Assembly (NCBI RefSeq): GCF_008274585.1 | Contig: NZ_VTRT01000001.1 | Location: 1,116,001-1,180,000 of the forward strand | Source: Pedobacter sp. BS3 | GTDB taxonomy: Bacteria; Bacteroidota; Bacteroidia; Sphingobacteriales; Sphingobacteriaceae | Reading direction: 5' to 3' | Length of the DNA stretch: 64,000 nucleotides | In this document: positions 1 through 9,045 of the stretch, one piece after another | How the letters are laid out: every line of letters starts with the position of its first letter | Numbering within the stretch: the stretch's first letter is position 1 | Position numbers and translations under genes: made by a program | The notes under the pieces: generated by a model | Told to the model about the DNA's origin: nothing | Database searches by the model: none | Seen by the model: the letters and a program-made list of their open reading frames with translations, nothing else

Positions 1-105
1 AGCTCGGTACGTGAAATTGTCAACATGGTAACCATTGCAGTTGTTGATGCTCAGGCCAAAGAAGCGGGTGCGAGCGATAAGAAAAAAAGAATGTTTAAAA
101 AATAA
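1..105 (+). CDS. C-terminal end of an unrecognised gene (partial)
   Basis: Frame 1 is open from the first base of the window to a TAA at 103-105. It gives 34 residues, starting SSVREIVNMVTIAVVDAQ and ending in a Lys/Arg-rich tail (KKKRMFKK). The start lies outside the window. The piece is too short to assign a family: it has one short hydrophobic helix-like stretch followed by a basic tail. The next gene begins 5 bases after the stop in the same direction, so the two are probably co-transcribed. It is accepted as coding because the frame is open, ends cleanly and has this tight spacing. Confidence 0.55.
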   Translation, partial: SSVREIVNMVTIAVVDAQAKEAGASDKKKRMFKK

Positions 106-110
106 CAGGG

Positions 111-473
111 ATGCTACAGGGACTTAGAACGATAATTTATCATGTTGCCGATATAGAGCAGGCTAAGCAATGGTATAAGCAGGTTTTTGCTATAGAACCG
201 TATTTTGATGAGTCTTTTTATGTAGGATTTAATGTGGGCGGTTATGAGCTTGGCCTTGACCCTGATCCAACTACGTATACCAACGGGCATCATGCCCTAA
301 CTTACTGGGGAGTTGCTGATATACAAAGTGCTTTTAAGCGTTTTGCAGCACTAAATATCAGCATACACGAAGCTCCTAAAAATGTAGGCGGCCCAATTTG
401 GGTTGGAAGCATTTACGATCCGTTTGGCAATGTTATTGGTTTAATAGAAAACCCGGAGTTTAAAGTTGGATAA
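111..473 (+). CDS. VOC-superfamily (glyoxalase/bleomycin-resistance fold) protein
   Basis: This 120-residue protein is the size of a single VOC domain made of two beta-alpha-beta-beta-beta modules. Visible marks are the N-terminal strand RTIIYHVADIEQAKQWYKQV, the strand YELGLDPD, and the C-terminal block SIYDPFGNVIGLIENPE, which is the classic end of the second module with its metal- or substrate-facing Glu. VOC proteins include glyoxalase I, dioxygenases and antibiotic-binding proteins, and the sequence does not decide among them. It starts 5 bases after the preceding stop, so it is probably the last gene of that operon. Two hairpins (481-549) follow its stop directly and may end transcription. 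Confidence 0.85.
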   Translation: MLQGLRTIIYHVADIEQAKQWYKQVFAIEPYFDESFYVGFNVGGYELGLDPDPTTYTNGHHALTYWGVADIQSAFKRFAALNISIHEAPKNVGGPIWVGSIYDPFGNVIGLIENPEFKVG

Positions 474-480
474 TATTTAC

Positions 481-513
481 AACGCAGACAGCGTTCAAAA
501 CGCTGTCTGCGTT
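481..513. repeat. 13-bp-arm hairpin downstream of the VOC gene
   Basis: Arms AACGCAGACAGCG (481-493) and CGCTGTCTGCGTT (501-513) are perfect inverse complements around a 7-base loop. The hairpin lies 7 bases after the VOC stop. The ACAGCGTT/AACGCTGT part of the arm also occurs in the hairpins at 58516-58548 and 63457-63489, so it may be a diverged member of that family. It could work as a terminator, but no clear T-run follows. Confidence 0.6.
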
Positions 514-549
514 AACTTTGACAACTTTTTAAAAGTTGTCAAAGTTAAC
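511..549. repeat. Palindrome family A, copy 1 (39 nt)
   Basis: Two perfect 19-nt arms (511-529 and 531-549) flank a single central T. The arm begins GTTAACTTTGACAAC and ends in TTTT. The core TTTGACAACTTTT recurs at 15832-15864 and 53217-53246, each time just downstream of a gene end. The palindrome directly abuts the preceding hairpin. It is likely a REP-like or terminator-like extragenic palindrome. Confidence 0.75.
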
Positions 550-580
550 GTCTCAGAAAAGTAACAGCAGCACTGCTTTA

Positions 581-650
581 ACCAAACTAAACCCGACAGG
601 AGCGGCAGCCCCGATTGCAATGAGGGCTATAGCGGATGGCGGGACTACCT
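581..650 (+). ncRNA. Candidate structured RNA (Flavo-1-like), upstream of yebC
   Basis: A nested fold can be drawn by eye. The outer pair is CCCG 592-595 with CGGG 640-643. The inner stem is AGCCC 607-611 with GGGCT 624-628, closing a 12-nt loop. Between the stems lie two 11-nt purine-rich strands, ACAGGAGCGGC and ATAGCGGATGG. The combination of GGAGCGG, AGCCC, GGGCT and ATAGCGGAT resembles, from memory, the Flavo-1 conserved RNA described in Bacteroidota, whose function is unknown. It sits 104 bases before yebC. The strand is assigned from that resemblance; the family call needs a covariance search. Confidence 0.4.
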
Positions 651-753
651 GAACCTATGAAATACGACAACTGCTTTTCAAATATCAACTAAAAAGCCTA
701 CCAGAAATTAAAGATAACATTAACTTTGCTGCACTAACGACAGATCATTTTTT

Positions 754-1476
754 ATGGGAAGAGCTTTTGAATTCCGCAAAGAGAGAAAATTTAAACGCTG
801 GGCTAAAATGGCCGTGCAGTTTACCCGCTTAGGTAAGGAAATTGCCATGGCGGTTAAAGCCGGCGGCCCGAACCCCGACGCCAATGCACGCTTACGCACA
901 GCCATGCAAAACGCAAAGGCGGTAAATATGCCGAAAGACCGCGTTGAAGCAGCTATTAAACGGGCGTCGAGCAAAGACGAAAGCGATTACGAAGAAATTG
1001 TATACGAAGGTTATGCGCCATACGGCGTTGCCGTGCTGGTTGAGACCGCTACCGATAACACCAACCGCACCGTGGCCAATGTGCGCAGCTATTTTAACAA
1101 AGTTGGCGGCACACTGGGTAAAACCGGTTCGCTGGACTTTATTTTTGCACGTAAGTCTGTTTTCAGGTTTGATCCGGGAGATTTTGACCTGGAAGAGCTG
1201 GAACTGGAACTGATCGACTTTGGCCTGGAAGATCTGTACGTGGAAGAAGATGAAGAAGGGAACGATGTTGCCGTGATCCACACGTCGTTTGAGGATTTTG
1301 GTAAAATGCAAAAAGCGCTGGAAGAGAAGGGCATTGAAGTAAAAAGCGCCAAGCTGGAGCGTATCGCCTTGTCGACCACTGAAGTTACCGAAGAACAGGC
1401 GGCAGACGTATTAAAGCTGATCGATAAGCTGGAAGAGGACGATGATGTGCAGGCGGTATATTATAACATGGCGTAA
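754..1476 (+). CDS. yebC: YebC/PmpR (TACO1-family) regulator
   Basis: The 240-residue length matches the family. The N-terminus MGRAFEFRKERKFKRWAKMA is a diverged form of the usual MAGHSKWANIKHRK start. It is followed by the family blocks GGPNPDANARLRTAMQNAK and NMPKDRVEAAIKRA. The middle has EIVYEGYAPYGVAVLVE and TDNTNRTVANVRS, and an acidic C-terminal alpha-beta domain ends ADVLKLIDKLEEDDDVQAVY. The family was long annotated as a DNA-binding regulator; later work links it to translation of difficult sequences such as proline stretches. It is transcribed alone. A TAACTTTG at 721-728 looks like a Bacteroidota -7 element but has no TTTG at the right distance. Confidence 0.95.
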   Translation: MGRAFEFRKERKFKRWAKMAVQFTRLGKEIAMAVKAGGPNPDANARLRTAMQNAKAVNMPKDRVEAAIKRASSKDESDYEEIVYEGYAPYGVAVLVETATDNTNRTVANVRSYFNKVGGTLGKTGSLDFIFARKSVFRFDPGDFDLEELELELIDFGLEDLYVEEDEEGNDVAVIHTSFEDFGKMQKALEEKGIEVKSAKLERIALSTTEVTEEQAADVLKLIDKLEEDDDVQAVYYNMA

Positions 1477-1675
1477 GCATTGCTTAATCAAAAGTCAAAA
1501 GTTGAATCCCGTATCCCAAATCGTTCCTCTCGGGACAGGCAGTACGGGAAGACTCCGACTATTCGGGGCCAAAAACCACACAAGGCTCCTGATATGGCTA
1601 ACGAAACTGAGGGTCTTTTTTAAAACTGGTTGTATAGTATAGTTCGTGTAGGCTAATTTATATAAACGTATTATT
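1477..1675. other. Intergenic spacer with degenerate inverted repeat
   Basis: No gene is seen here. TCCCGTA (1507-1513) pairs with TACGGGA (1543-1549), and CCTCTCGGGACAGG lies inside the loop. The CTCGGGA word also occurs in the repeat cluster at 16050-16240, so this may be a decayed copy of that element. The start, AAAAGTCAAAAGTTGAA, belongs to a word class seen in several other spacers of the window. Confidence 0.4.
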
Positions 1676-2596
1676 ATGCTCACATTCGAAGAATTTTTTA
1701 AGAAAAAAAAGATAGATCTGGTGCAGCTTAAAGCTGCGGAGCCAGCGCTATATACCGAATTTGAGTACGATTATGCCCAGATGGGCGAAAAAAGCTTTGA
1801 CCACACCAAGAAATTCTGGTTCAACAAATTGCGCCGGCTCTATCATACTAAGGAAGAGCCTAAACCGGCCAGGATTGCCACCCAGCCGGCTCAGCCCGAA
1901 CCAACTGCTCCGGCGGCTACCCCGGCAGAGCCAGCTACTCCTGCTAAAACCGGCTTTACGCCTCGTTTTAAACCGGGACTGGCCAAACCTAAGCCAGCAG
2001 ATGCACCTGAACCTGCGGAAAATAAACCGGCAGATAATGAAGTTTCAGGGGATACACCGGCTTCAAAACCACCGGCATTTAAACCACGTTTCAAACCCGG
2101 CTTAACCAAGCCTGCCGCAACGGCCGAAACACCGGTTAATGAACAGGCACAACCGGAAACAGAACAGACATTAACCGATACCCCGGCAGCACCAGATCCT
2201 TTATTAAAAGAGAAAACTGCTGCTAAACCGGTATTTAAGCCCCGCTTTAGACCGGGATTAACCAAGACTGTTCCTTCAACCGAAACTCCGGCCAATGAAC
2301 CGGTACAGGCCGAAACACAACCCTCGCCAACAGAAAGTTCCTCTGAAGATGCTTCATCAGTTACAGCCAGGCCCGCTTACAAACCGCGGTTTAACCCCAG
2401 GAACCTGCCGAAGAAACCGGCAGAGGAAACGAAAGCAGGGCAGGAAAGCAAGCCACTGGATGTACCGGCATTTACAGAAACATCCGACAGCGCTGCCGAT
2501 ACTCCTGCCCAACCTGAACCAAAAGAAGATTCACCTATCCAACCTGCAACCGCTTATAAGCCGCGGTTTAATATGCGGAATATAAAGAAGAGTTAA
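1676..2596 (+). CDS. Pro-rich repeat protein with conserved-looking N-terminal domain
   Basis: This is a 306-residue protein of unknown function. Residues 1-57 form a folded-looking, aromatic and charged helical domain (LTFEEFFKKKKIDLVQLKA, then EFEYDYAQMGEKSF and KFWFNKLRRLYH). The rest is Pro/Ala/Glu/Thr-rich and looks disordered. It contains five copies of a short basic motif, xFKPRFKPGLxK: GFTPRFKPGLAK at 93, AFKPRFKPGLTK at 134, VFKPRFRPGLTK at 186, AYKPRFNPRNL at 234 and AYKPRFNMRN at 293. There is no signal peptide or membrane segment, so it is probably cytoplasmic. The regularly spaced Arg/Lys/Phe motifs on an acidic tether suggest multivalent binding to a protein or nucleic acid; this is inference. 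Confidence 0.8.
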   Translation: MLTFEEFFKKKKIDLVQLKAAEPALYTEFEYDYAQMGEKSFDHTKKFWFNKLRRLYHTKEEPKPARIATQPAQPEPTAPAATPAEPATPAKTGFTPRFKPGLAKPKPADAPEPAENKPADNEVSGDTPASKPPAFKPRFKPGLTKPAATAETPVNEQAQPETEQTLTDTPAAPDPLLKEKTAAKPVFKPRFRPGLTKTVPSTETPANEPVQAETQPSPTESSSEDASSVTARPAYKPRFNPRNLPKKPAEETKAGQESKPLDVPAFTETSDSAADTPAQPEPKEDSPIQPATAYKPRFNMRNIKKS

Positions 2597-2658
2597 GAGC
2601 GGAAAGGTTCTCTGCTAATATTTGCGTCAGCACACCATCATACTACAGCAATCCTACA

Positions 2659-5600
2659 CTATTTCACTGTTACCCGTGTTCCCTGCCAATAGGTGCTGAA
2701 CTCCGGCGCATACATGCATTGCAAAGAGGTAATTCCGTTCGAAAAATTACCGGCATGCGTTACCCGCAACGGATATTCAAACACATAAACACCTTTACGC
2801 AAATAGCTGATAAAGAAATTGGTAGAGGCATCTTTGGTGCTTTCATAATATCCCAAACCATCCTGGTACTTATACCGCGAGATCACATTCACCGGCTCAA
2901 AACCTGCGGAACGCATATCTTTCAGGTGGATATATTCCATATCCCGGTCGGTGCTGATCTCAATACGAACCTTTATCAAATCACCAACAGCCAGCATGGT
3001 GTTATTGTCTAATGCTGCGAGCACCTTGCCTGCCGAAGTCTGCTTTTGCAGGAATAGCTGCTTTTTAATTTTCACGGCTGTAGCCGACGATGTGACCTTA
3101 TCCAGGTTCTCAAAATACTGCCAGTAAACAGCGCCCCAGGCAATGCCTTTATTGGTATTGGTTACCCGGATATTGCCCATTGCAGGTTTTACGGCATTTC
3201 CCGATATAACGGTTTTGGTATATCCGGTTCCTGCTTCTGCCGGACTGTCGCTTACCGGTAAGGCCTGTCCGCCTAAGGTAATTTGCGGTTGCGCCGATTC
3301 ATCCAGCAAGTTATAACCACGCATCAATAACGCATAACATGCAGCAGCAGTTGCTTTTGTAGTTTCCCAATCGTTAGTTTGCTTGTTCTTAAGCAGCCAG
3401 ACTTTCATTTCTTCTACAGCCTGTGTATCATGAGCTACCTCGTCAAAGGCTTCAATTAATATGGCCTGTGTCTCTATCGGCGACTGATACCACCACCAAC
3501 CGGCCTTATTCTCCGGCCAATACATTCCCAGCTCTTCGCTTTGCTGCGCCCGTTGCTTTAAGGTGCGGATAATTTTAAGCGCTTCGGTGGTATTTCCGGC
3601 CCGTTGCAGCACCAATGCCGCCTGCGCCTGCTGGTAAGGGCTCATGGTTTTCCAGTCTGTAGCAGTCTGTTTCAGGAAAAACGAGTAGGCCTTCTGGAAA
3701 TCTGCACTGGCATTTTCCTGTTTACCGTAGCTGCGGGCATATAAATAATGCAGCGGCAGGTAGGTAAAATGTTGATCCTTTTTTGATAAAATGTGCTTGT
3801 AATCTTCCACCATTTTACCGTCTAACCAGGTAATGGCCTTTTTCAGCAGCGCATCCACCTCCGGATAAGTTTTATTATCAATAAGGTTGAGGTGTTTCAG
3901 CTGTCCGATACCTAAAACGATATGCTGCGTAATATAACGGTCTGCGCTCATGCCGGTAAACCAGGGGAATGAGCCGTCGCTGTTCTGCATTTTCTTCAGC
4001 TTATCGAAATTGTTTTTCAGCTCATAACGCATCCTGTTCAGATCGAATAAAATGGCTATGCGCTTTTTACGCCCGGTTTCACCGGCAGCATCACGCACCC
4101 AGGGCGTTTCTTCCAGCAAAATGGTCTTCAATTCCTGGTTTTTCTCCAGGTTTGACAACAGACTTTGTCCGTTTTTATCCTGCTGCCATTGCTCAAATAC
4201 CTGCTTTATCTTAGGCGAGCTGTTGATGATGCCGGTGGCAAAGCTATTGGCATAAAACCGGCTGAATGTTTGCTCGGCACATTCGTACGGATATTCCATC
4301 AGGTACGGCAGGGCCTGCACCGCATACCAGACCGGGTTAGGCGTAAACTCTACGGTTAAACTCTGCTGACGCAGGGTTGCTGATTGCCCTGATTGCAGCA
4401 ATTTATCAAATGTGAACGTTTTGGTCTGGTTATCACGCAGGTTTAGCGGAAGCGTTTCGGTAACTAACATAGCATTGGGTAATACGGGAATGGTGTTTTC
4501 CTCGCCATCGGCATAGCTGCCGGATTGCGCCTGTAAGCGGTAGGTAATGGCCTGTATTCCCTGCGGGATGACCAGTTGCCATTTTAATGCTTCGCTGCCG
4601 CCGTTAGCCAACGTAACGGTTTTTGCAGCCCGGTCGGTTGCTGAAATGATATTCAGCGGCTGCCCGGTAAAGGCATCTTTTAAGCTAAGCAGTACCTGGC
4701 TGCTGAGACGACTGCCTGATATATTATTCAGCTTTGCAGCGAAAATAATAGTATCGCCTTCGCGGAAGAAACGGGGTGCATTGGCCGAAACAGCCAGCTG
4801 TTTTTGTGTAATCAGCGTTTGTGTCAATGAACCGGTTTTCAGGTCTTTGGTATGTGCAAAGGCCATCAGCTTCCAGCGTGTCAGCGACTGTGGGATGGTA
4901 AAATCGATGACAATCTGACCATTTTCATCCGTATGCAACTGCGGGTAGAAGAAAGCCGTTTCGTTGAAGTTTTTGCGAGGTTCTATTAATGCTAAATAAG
5001 GATATTCCTTTGGTATCTGGACGGCCCGGCCGTTTATAATGGCTGTCCCATTAGCTTTATCATAAATCGCAACGGATGCGAAATCATGAGTATTATTATC
5101 TGTTACTGTTGCTGAACCTCTGATAGTTACCTTGGGAGCTGCACCTACGTAATCAGTGGACGCTACAGCTCCTGTTAAATCTTGTCGCTTTTGCTCTCCA
5201 TAACCCACAACCACCACCTCATCCAATCCTGATGAAAGTGGCATAAGCTTGATATCCAAACGTCCTGCACCCGGAATACGAATAGTTTGAGGCTCATAAC
5301 CAACAAAACTAATGGTGATCATATCACCTGTGGCAGCATGAAATTTATACATGCCATCTGCATCTGTAGTAATGCTTATATCTTTTAATTTTATTACTAC
5401 GCGGGGCAATCCTTCTCCTGTTCTGGCATCGGTAACCATACCGAATACGCCCTTATAGGTTTTGGCCAGGCTGTCTAATTTCAGCTTTAAGGCAGCAATT
5501 CTTTCTTTATGCTCACGATTCCATCTCACCCGGTTCATATAATTACGGTATAAGGAGTTATATCCGCCATAGTAGGAATATCCCAGCAGGTCAATTTGCT

Positions 5601-8600
5601 CATAGTTATGCTTTTGAGGGTTCAGATAGCTATAATGCTGCAAAAACCAGATCGGGTTAGTTACAGAAACAGTGTTATAATAAGAATGCCAGCTAAATTT
5701 ACTATAGCTGGCGGTGCGGGTAAAGTTGGTTTGCCAGTTAAGCGGTTTAAAGGCATCCAGCGAGGCATCATATAGCGTAGCTACCATTTCAGCCAGCTCC
5801 TTTTCACCTTTTTTATTGCTGACCTGGATTTTCCACTGCTCCTGCTCACCGGGCTGCAGCTTATTCCGGAAGGTGAGCAGCTTCACATCTAAGGATTTGC
5901 TTTTATCATCTACCTGTATAGTACGCAGTGAGCGATAAAGGCGATTCTGCTGCATCATGCTGAATTGCACGGCGAAGCTGTTATCAAAATCAGCCGTAAC
6001 CGGGATGCTTATTTTGGTTTGCTTACGAGATACCGGAAGCCATTGCCGTTTGATCACCCTATCCTGCCGGTAAATTTCGTACAATACATAACCGTTGCTG
6101 AATGGAGCGGCAACTTTGAATACGGCATTTTCACCAGGACTTATACTTTCCTGTTCGGCGATCAGCCAGTCATCCGGTGTTTCAATAAGCGTTTCTCCCC
6201 CGGACGTTACTGCAAATACTTTAACGGTGCTGGCGGTATCTCCAACATGAGTTGTAGCCTTAATATATACCCGGTAATAACCGCTTTCCAGTTTCCCGGC
6301 ATCCAGCGCCAGCGATTCCCGGCCGTTTGCCAGCTTCAGCTGCCGAGTTAATACCACGTTGCCATCCGGCCAGTTTTCCGGCTGGTCATCGCCCTGGTAA
6401 GCATCGAACGGAAAATACTCCAGGTACTGCTTTTTACTGAAAGCATACTGCAGCTCGCCTTTATCAAACAGGTCACTGCGTATCATCCTGCCGGGCTCTT
6501 TGAGCTTTACCACTTTCACATCAGCTGTAGCTGCTACCGGCGTTTGATTCAGATTGGTCACCTGTACCTGTATGGAATCGCGGGATTGTATCTTTCCCGG
6601 AACCTCGGCCTGCAACAGGATGTCATGCTGCCCGGCATTGACGCGTGTGCTATTGCTGTGTGTTTCGCCACTGGCATCGGTAACATCCACGTTTACCGTA
6701 TAGCTGTAATTGTGCTTCATATCATCAGCCGCAGCTAAAAACCGGATCTTAAAATTCCCGTTGTCATCTGTTTTTATCGTTCCGTGGGCAATTTGCCGGG
6801 TTGATACGGGCGCATAATACCAGCGACCAACCGGGAAACCGGCCCTGGTAACGGTATATTTTACGCCGGCCTGGCTTACCGCGTACCCGGCAAGAGCTAC
6901 AGACCGGCCTGTAACCGTGATGCTATCGTTTAGCTTATATCGTTGATCTGGCTTATCAAACGTTACTTCAAATGAGGGACGTTTATATTCTTCAACTTGT
7001 ACGTTTACCGAACCATATTTGGCAGACAATACCATAGCGCCATTTAATTTCCCTTGCGGGATAGCAAATGAGCCCTGGAATGTACCGTATTCATTGGTTT
7101 GCAGCAAAAGCTCAGCTAATTTCTCACGATTCACATCTTTAAAGGTTACCGTTACCTTTTCGTTAGTGACGATCGAGTTTTTATTATTTTCTACCCGAAG
7201 ATACAGGCCTTTAAAATACACGGTCTGTGCGGGACGATAAATACCCCGGTCAGTAAAAAGCACAATCCGCCTGGACGGTTTTGACGAATGGCTACTGTAT
7301 CCGCCATTTACATTAAATACCAATGTATCTTTATTTAAAATGGCGAGGCCCCTTCTTATTTCTGTGTTCCACGGACATGAGGCATACCCTTCCGTATCGG
7401 TAACCAGTCGGTTGATTGTTTTTTCTTCATTGTTTTTAACTGTATATAACCTGATCCTGGCATTTTGAAGCGGCTTACCAACCGTTCTGTCGGTTACCGT
7501 AAATTCCATATTGTCATTTACGGTACGATTGCTTACCGCCAGGTTTGAAACCGTAATCAATGAAGCATAAACGGGCTGCTTTTTCTGCAATAAGCTGTCG
7601 GATGATGAAACAAACAACACATATTGTCCTGCGTCAAGCGCATCTATTTTATCCATCCAGTTATGTTGCTGATAATCGGTCTGTGCAGGTAAGATGATCC
7701 GCCAGGTACGCAGCGCCTGATGGTTTTGTAGAAATTCGGTATAGGATTTTTCGCCACCGTATAAGCCGTATGTGTTATAGGTATCTGATGCGTTAACCGG
7801 AATTTTATACAAGTACAGGAAAAGCATGCCGGCATTCTGGTATTGGATAAACAGGCGCATGGGTTTTCCTGGCAGGTTTACGTCCTCGGTTTTAGCTGTG
7901 ATCTGCTCTTTTTGAACAACCTTTATGAGCTGCCGGGCATTAACAGCACCGGTACTTTTAGGATATGCCGTTATTGCCCGCCGGGCAACGTTAACTGCTT
8001 CTACATATCCCAGCCGGTTGCGATCGCTTTTTTCGGTTTTGTATTGATCGCCTTTTTGCTTGTAAAATTGTGCTTCCTGGAAGAGTACATCGCTATACAC
8101 CTCGCTGTTTCGCGATAAGGTTTCCAATTGTTTTAACCGGTTCAGGTAAAGCGTATCCTTATTCTCCAGATCGCTTTTGCGATAAATAAATTGCAGCCGT
8201 TTCAGGTCGGCATCGGCCAGCGCTGCTTTATCGGCATCGTTATTATGAAAGGCAAGAATATCCTGAAAAAGCTTTACGGTTACGGCAATGAGCGAAAGGC
8301 TGTCTGTTTGTGGTACCGGTTGTTTGATAAAATCGGTTATATTGCCCAGCCAAACTGCATGGTTTACCGTAAACGCATCTTCAGCGACGGGCAATGTGGT
8401 TCGGGCATCCATCAGTACATCAATTGCCCGTTGCGCCAGCAGATCGTACAATGTCGGGCGATATTTGCGGGTAGCTTTATCGCCTTTCAGCACACTATCG
8501 AGCACACTAACCGGTGTCTTTTTCAGCATGCCGGCATCGGCCAGCGACCCTCGATATTGTTTCAACACCTCATTTACCAGTGTTGCGGCAGGCCAGGTAC

Positions 8601-9045
8601 GGATATCCGGGCTTAACGCGGATTGTTCTTCCACACCGGTACGCTGCATGATCTTCCATGAATTTTGCTGATAATAATTCCAATAGGTTTCTGCCAGCAA
8701 CGATTGCAAAATACTTTTCTCCGGCTGACCGGCTTTGGCAATATCCTGCTGCATGGCAGTAATGATTTTCACCAACGCATCTTCTTCCAGGTAGCTTTGA
8801 AAGATCATGCGGTATATCACCGATTTTACCAGCATAGCACTGTTACCTTCGGCCCTGGCCCGTGCATTGATCTGCTCAATGTGCGTTAACGCATCTTTCG
8901 GCAGACCTTCATCGGCCAGGGAATCGATCAGTTTAAAGCTGCGGGTATAAAAATTCTGACTTTGGGTTTGAGCTATTGAGGTGCTACCTGCAATTACCAG
9001 GATAATTCCTACAAGAAGTAATTGCCGGAAAGATGATGCTGTCAT
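2659..9045 (-). CDS. Alpha-2-macroglobulin family protein with thioester and CarboxypepD_reg insert
   Basis: This is a 2128-residue secreted protein with an N-terminal signal peptide (LLLVGIILVIAGSTSIAQ). Macroglobulin (MG) beta-sandwich domains fill the middle; the MG2 region is marked by TDRGIYRPAQTVYFKGLYLR. The conserved block ITRW-like QSLTRWKLMAFAHT is present. The thioester motif CAEQ is at about 1589-1592 and is followed by an alpha/alpha thioester domain. The cysteine and glutamine of the bait-trap chemistry are both present. In the family, such proteins trap proteases covalently in the periplasm or on the outer membrane. Oddly, about residues 1195-1275 are a carboxypeptidase-regulatory-like domain (GVFGMVTDARTGEGLP), followed by LDEVVVVGYGEQKRQDLTGA, a sequence typical of SusC-type receptors. 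No penicillin-binding protein 1C partner is adjacent. A TAAATTTG element lies at 9110-9117 upstream. Confidence 0.92.
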   Translation of the reverse strand: MTASSFRQLLLVGIILVIAGSTSIAQTQSQNFYTRSFKLIDSLADEGLPKDALTHIEQINARARAEGNSAMLVKSVIYRMIFQSYLEEDALVKIITAMQQDIAKAGQPEKSILQSLLAETYWNYYQQNSWKIMQRTGVEEQSALSPDIRTWPAATLVNEVLKQYRGSLADAGMLKKTPVSVLDSVLKGDKATRKYRPTLYDLLAQRAIDVLMDARTTLPVAEDAFTVNHAVWLGNITDFIKQPVPQTDSLSLIAVTVKLFQDILAFHNNDADKAALADADLKRLQFIYRKSDLENKDTLYLNRLKQLETLSRNSEVYSDVLFQEAQFYKQKGDQYKTEKSDRNRLGYVEAVNVARRAITAYPKSTGAVNARQLIKVVQKEQITAKTEDVNLPGKPMRLFIQYQNAGMLFLYLYKIPVNASDTYNTYGLYGGEKSYTEFLQNHQALRTWRIILPAQTDYQQHNWMDKIDALDAGQYVLFVSSSDSLLQKKQPVYASLITVSNLAVSNRTVNDNMEFTVTDRTVGKPLQNARIRLYTVKNNEEKTINRLVTDTEGYASCPWNTEIRRGLAILNKDTLVFNVNGGYSSHSSKPSRRIVLFTDRGIYRPAQTVYFKGLYLRVENNKNSIVTNEKVTVTFKDVNREKLAELLLQTNEYGTFQGSFAIPQGKLNGAMVLSAKYGSVNVQVEEYKRPSFEVTFDKPDQRYKLNDSITVTGRSVALAGYAVSQAGVKYTVTRAGFPVGRWYYAPVSTRQIAHGTIKTDDNGNFKIRFLAAADDMKHNYSYTVNVDVTDASGETHSNSTRVNAGQHDILLQAEVPGKIQSRDSIQVQVTNLNQTPVAATADVKVVKLKEPGRMIRSDLFDKGELQYAFSKKQYLEYFPFDAYQGDDQPENWPDGNVVLTRQLKLANGRESLALDAGKLESGYYRVYIKATTHVGDTASTVKVFAVTSGGETLIETPDDWLIAEQESISPGENAVFKVAAPFSNGYVLYEIYRQDRVIKRQWLPVSRKQTKISIPVTADFDNSFAVQFSMMQQNRLYRSLRTIQVDDKSKSLDVKLLTFRNKLQPGEQEQWKIQVSNKKGEKELAEMVATLYDASLDAFKPLNWQTNFTRTASYSKFSWHSYYNTVSVTNPIWFLQHYSYLNPQKHNYEQIDLLGYSYYGGYNSLYRNYMNRVRWNREHKERIAALKLKLDSLAKTYKGVFGMVTDARTGEGLPRVVIKLKDISITTDADGMYKFHAATGDMITISFVGYEPQTIRIPGAGRLDIKLMPLSSGLDEVVVVGYGEQKRQDLTGAVASTDYVGAAPKVTIRGSATVTDNNTHDFASVAIYDKANGTAIINGRAVQIPKEYPYLALIEPRKNFNETAFFYPQLHTDENGQIVIDFTIPQSLTRWKLMAFAHTKDLKTGSLTQTLITQKQLAVSANAPRFFREGDTIIFAAKLNNISGSRLSSQVLLSLKDAFTGQPLNIISATDRAAKTVTLANGGSEALKWQLVIPQGIQAITYRLQAQSGSYADGEENTIPVLPNAMLVTETLPLNLRDNQTKTFTFDKLLQSGQSATLRQQSLTVEFTPNPVWYAVQALPYLMEYPYECAEQTFSRFYANSFATGIINSSPKIKQVFEQWQQDKNGQSLLSNLEKNQELKTILLEETPWVRDAAGETGRKKRIAILFDLNRMRYELKNNFDKLKKMQNSDGSFPWFTGMSADRYITQHIVLGIGQLKHLNLIDNKTYPEVDALLKKAITWLDGKMVEDYKHILSKKDQHFTYLPLHYLYARSYGKQENASADFQKAYSFFLKQTATDWKTMSPYQQAQAALVLQRAGNTTEALKIIRTLKQRAQQSEELGMYWPENKAGWWWYQSPIETQAILIEAFDEVAHDTQAVEEMKVWLLKNKQTNDWETTKATAAACYALLMRGYNLLDESAQPQITLGGQALPVSDSPAEAGTGYTKTVISGNAVKPAMGNIRVTNTNKGIAWGAVYWQYFENLDKVTSSATAVKIKKQLFLQKQTSAGKVLAALDNNTMLAVGDLIKVRIEISTDRDMEYIHLKDMRSAGFEPVNVISRYKYQDGLGYYESTKDASTNFFISYLRKGVYVFEYPLRVTHAGNFSNGITSLQCMYAPEFSTYWQGTRVTVK

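Noticed and set aside
721-728. TAACTTTG as the yebC promoter
   Set aside because: No TTTG lies 19-21 bases upstream and the same word occurs in the palindromes.
892-1311. Long minus-strand open frame under yebC
   Set aside because: It is antisense to a clear YebC gene and shows no family pattern.
1891-2295. Minus-strand Gly/Ala-rich open frame under the Pro-rich gene
   Set aside because: It is the shadow of Pro/Ala codons on the other strand.
5965-6351. Plus-strand open frames within the macroglobulin gene
   Set aside because: The minus-strand gene is continuous and well supported; these have no recognisable family pattern.
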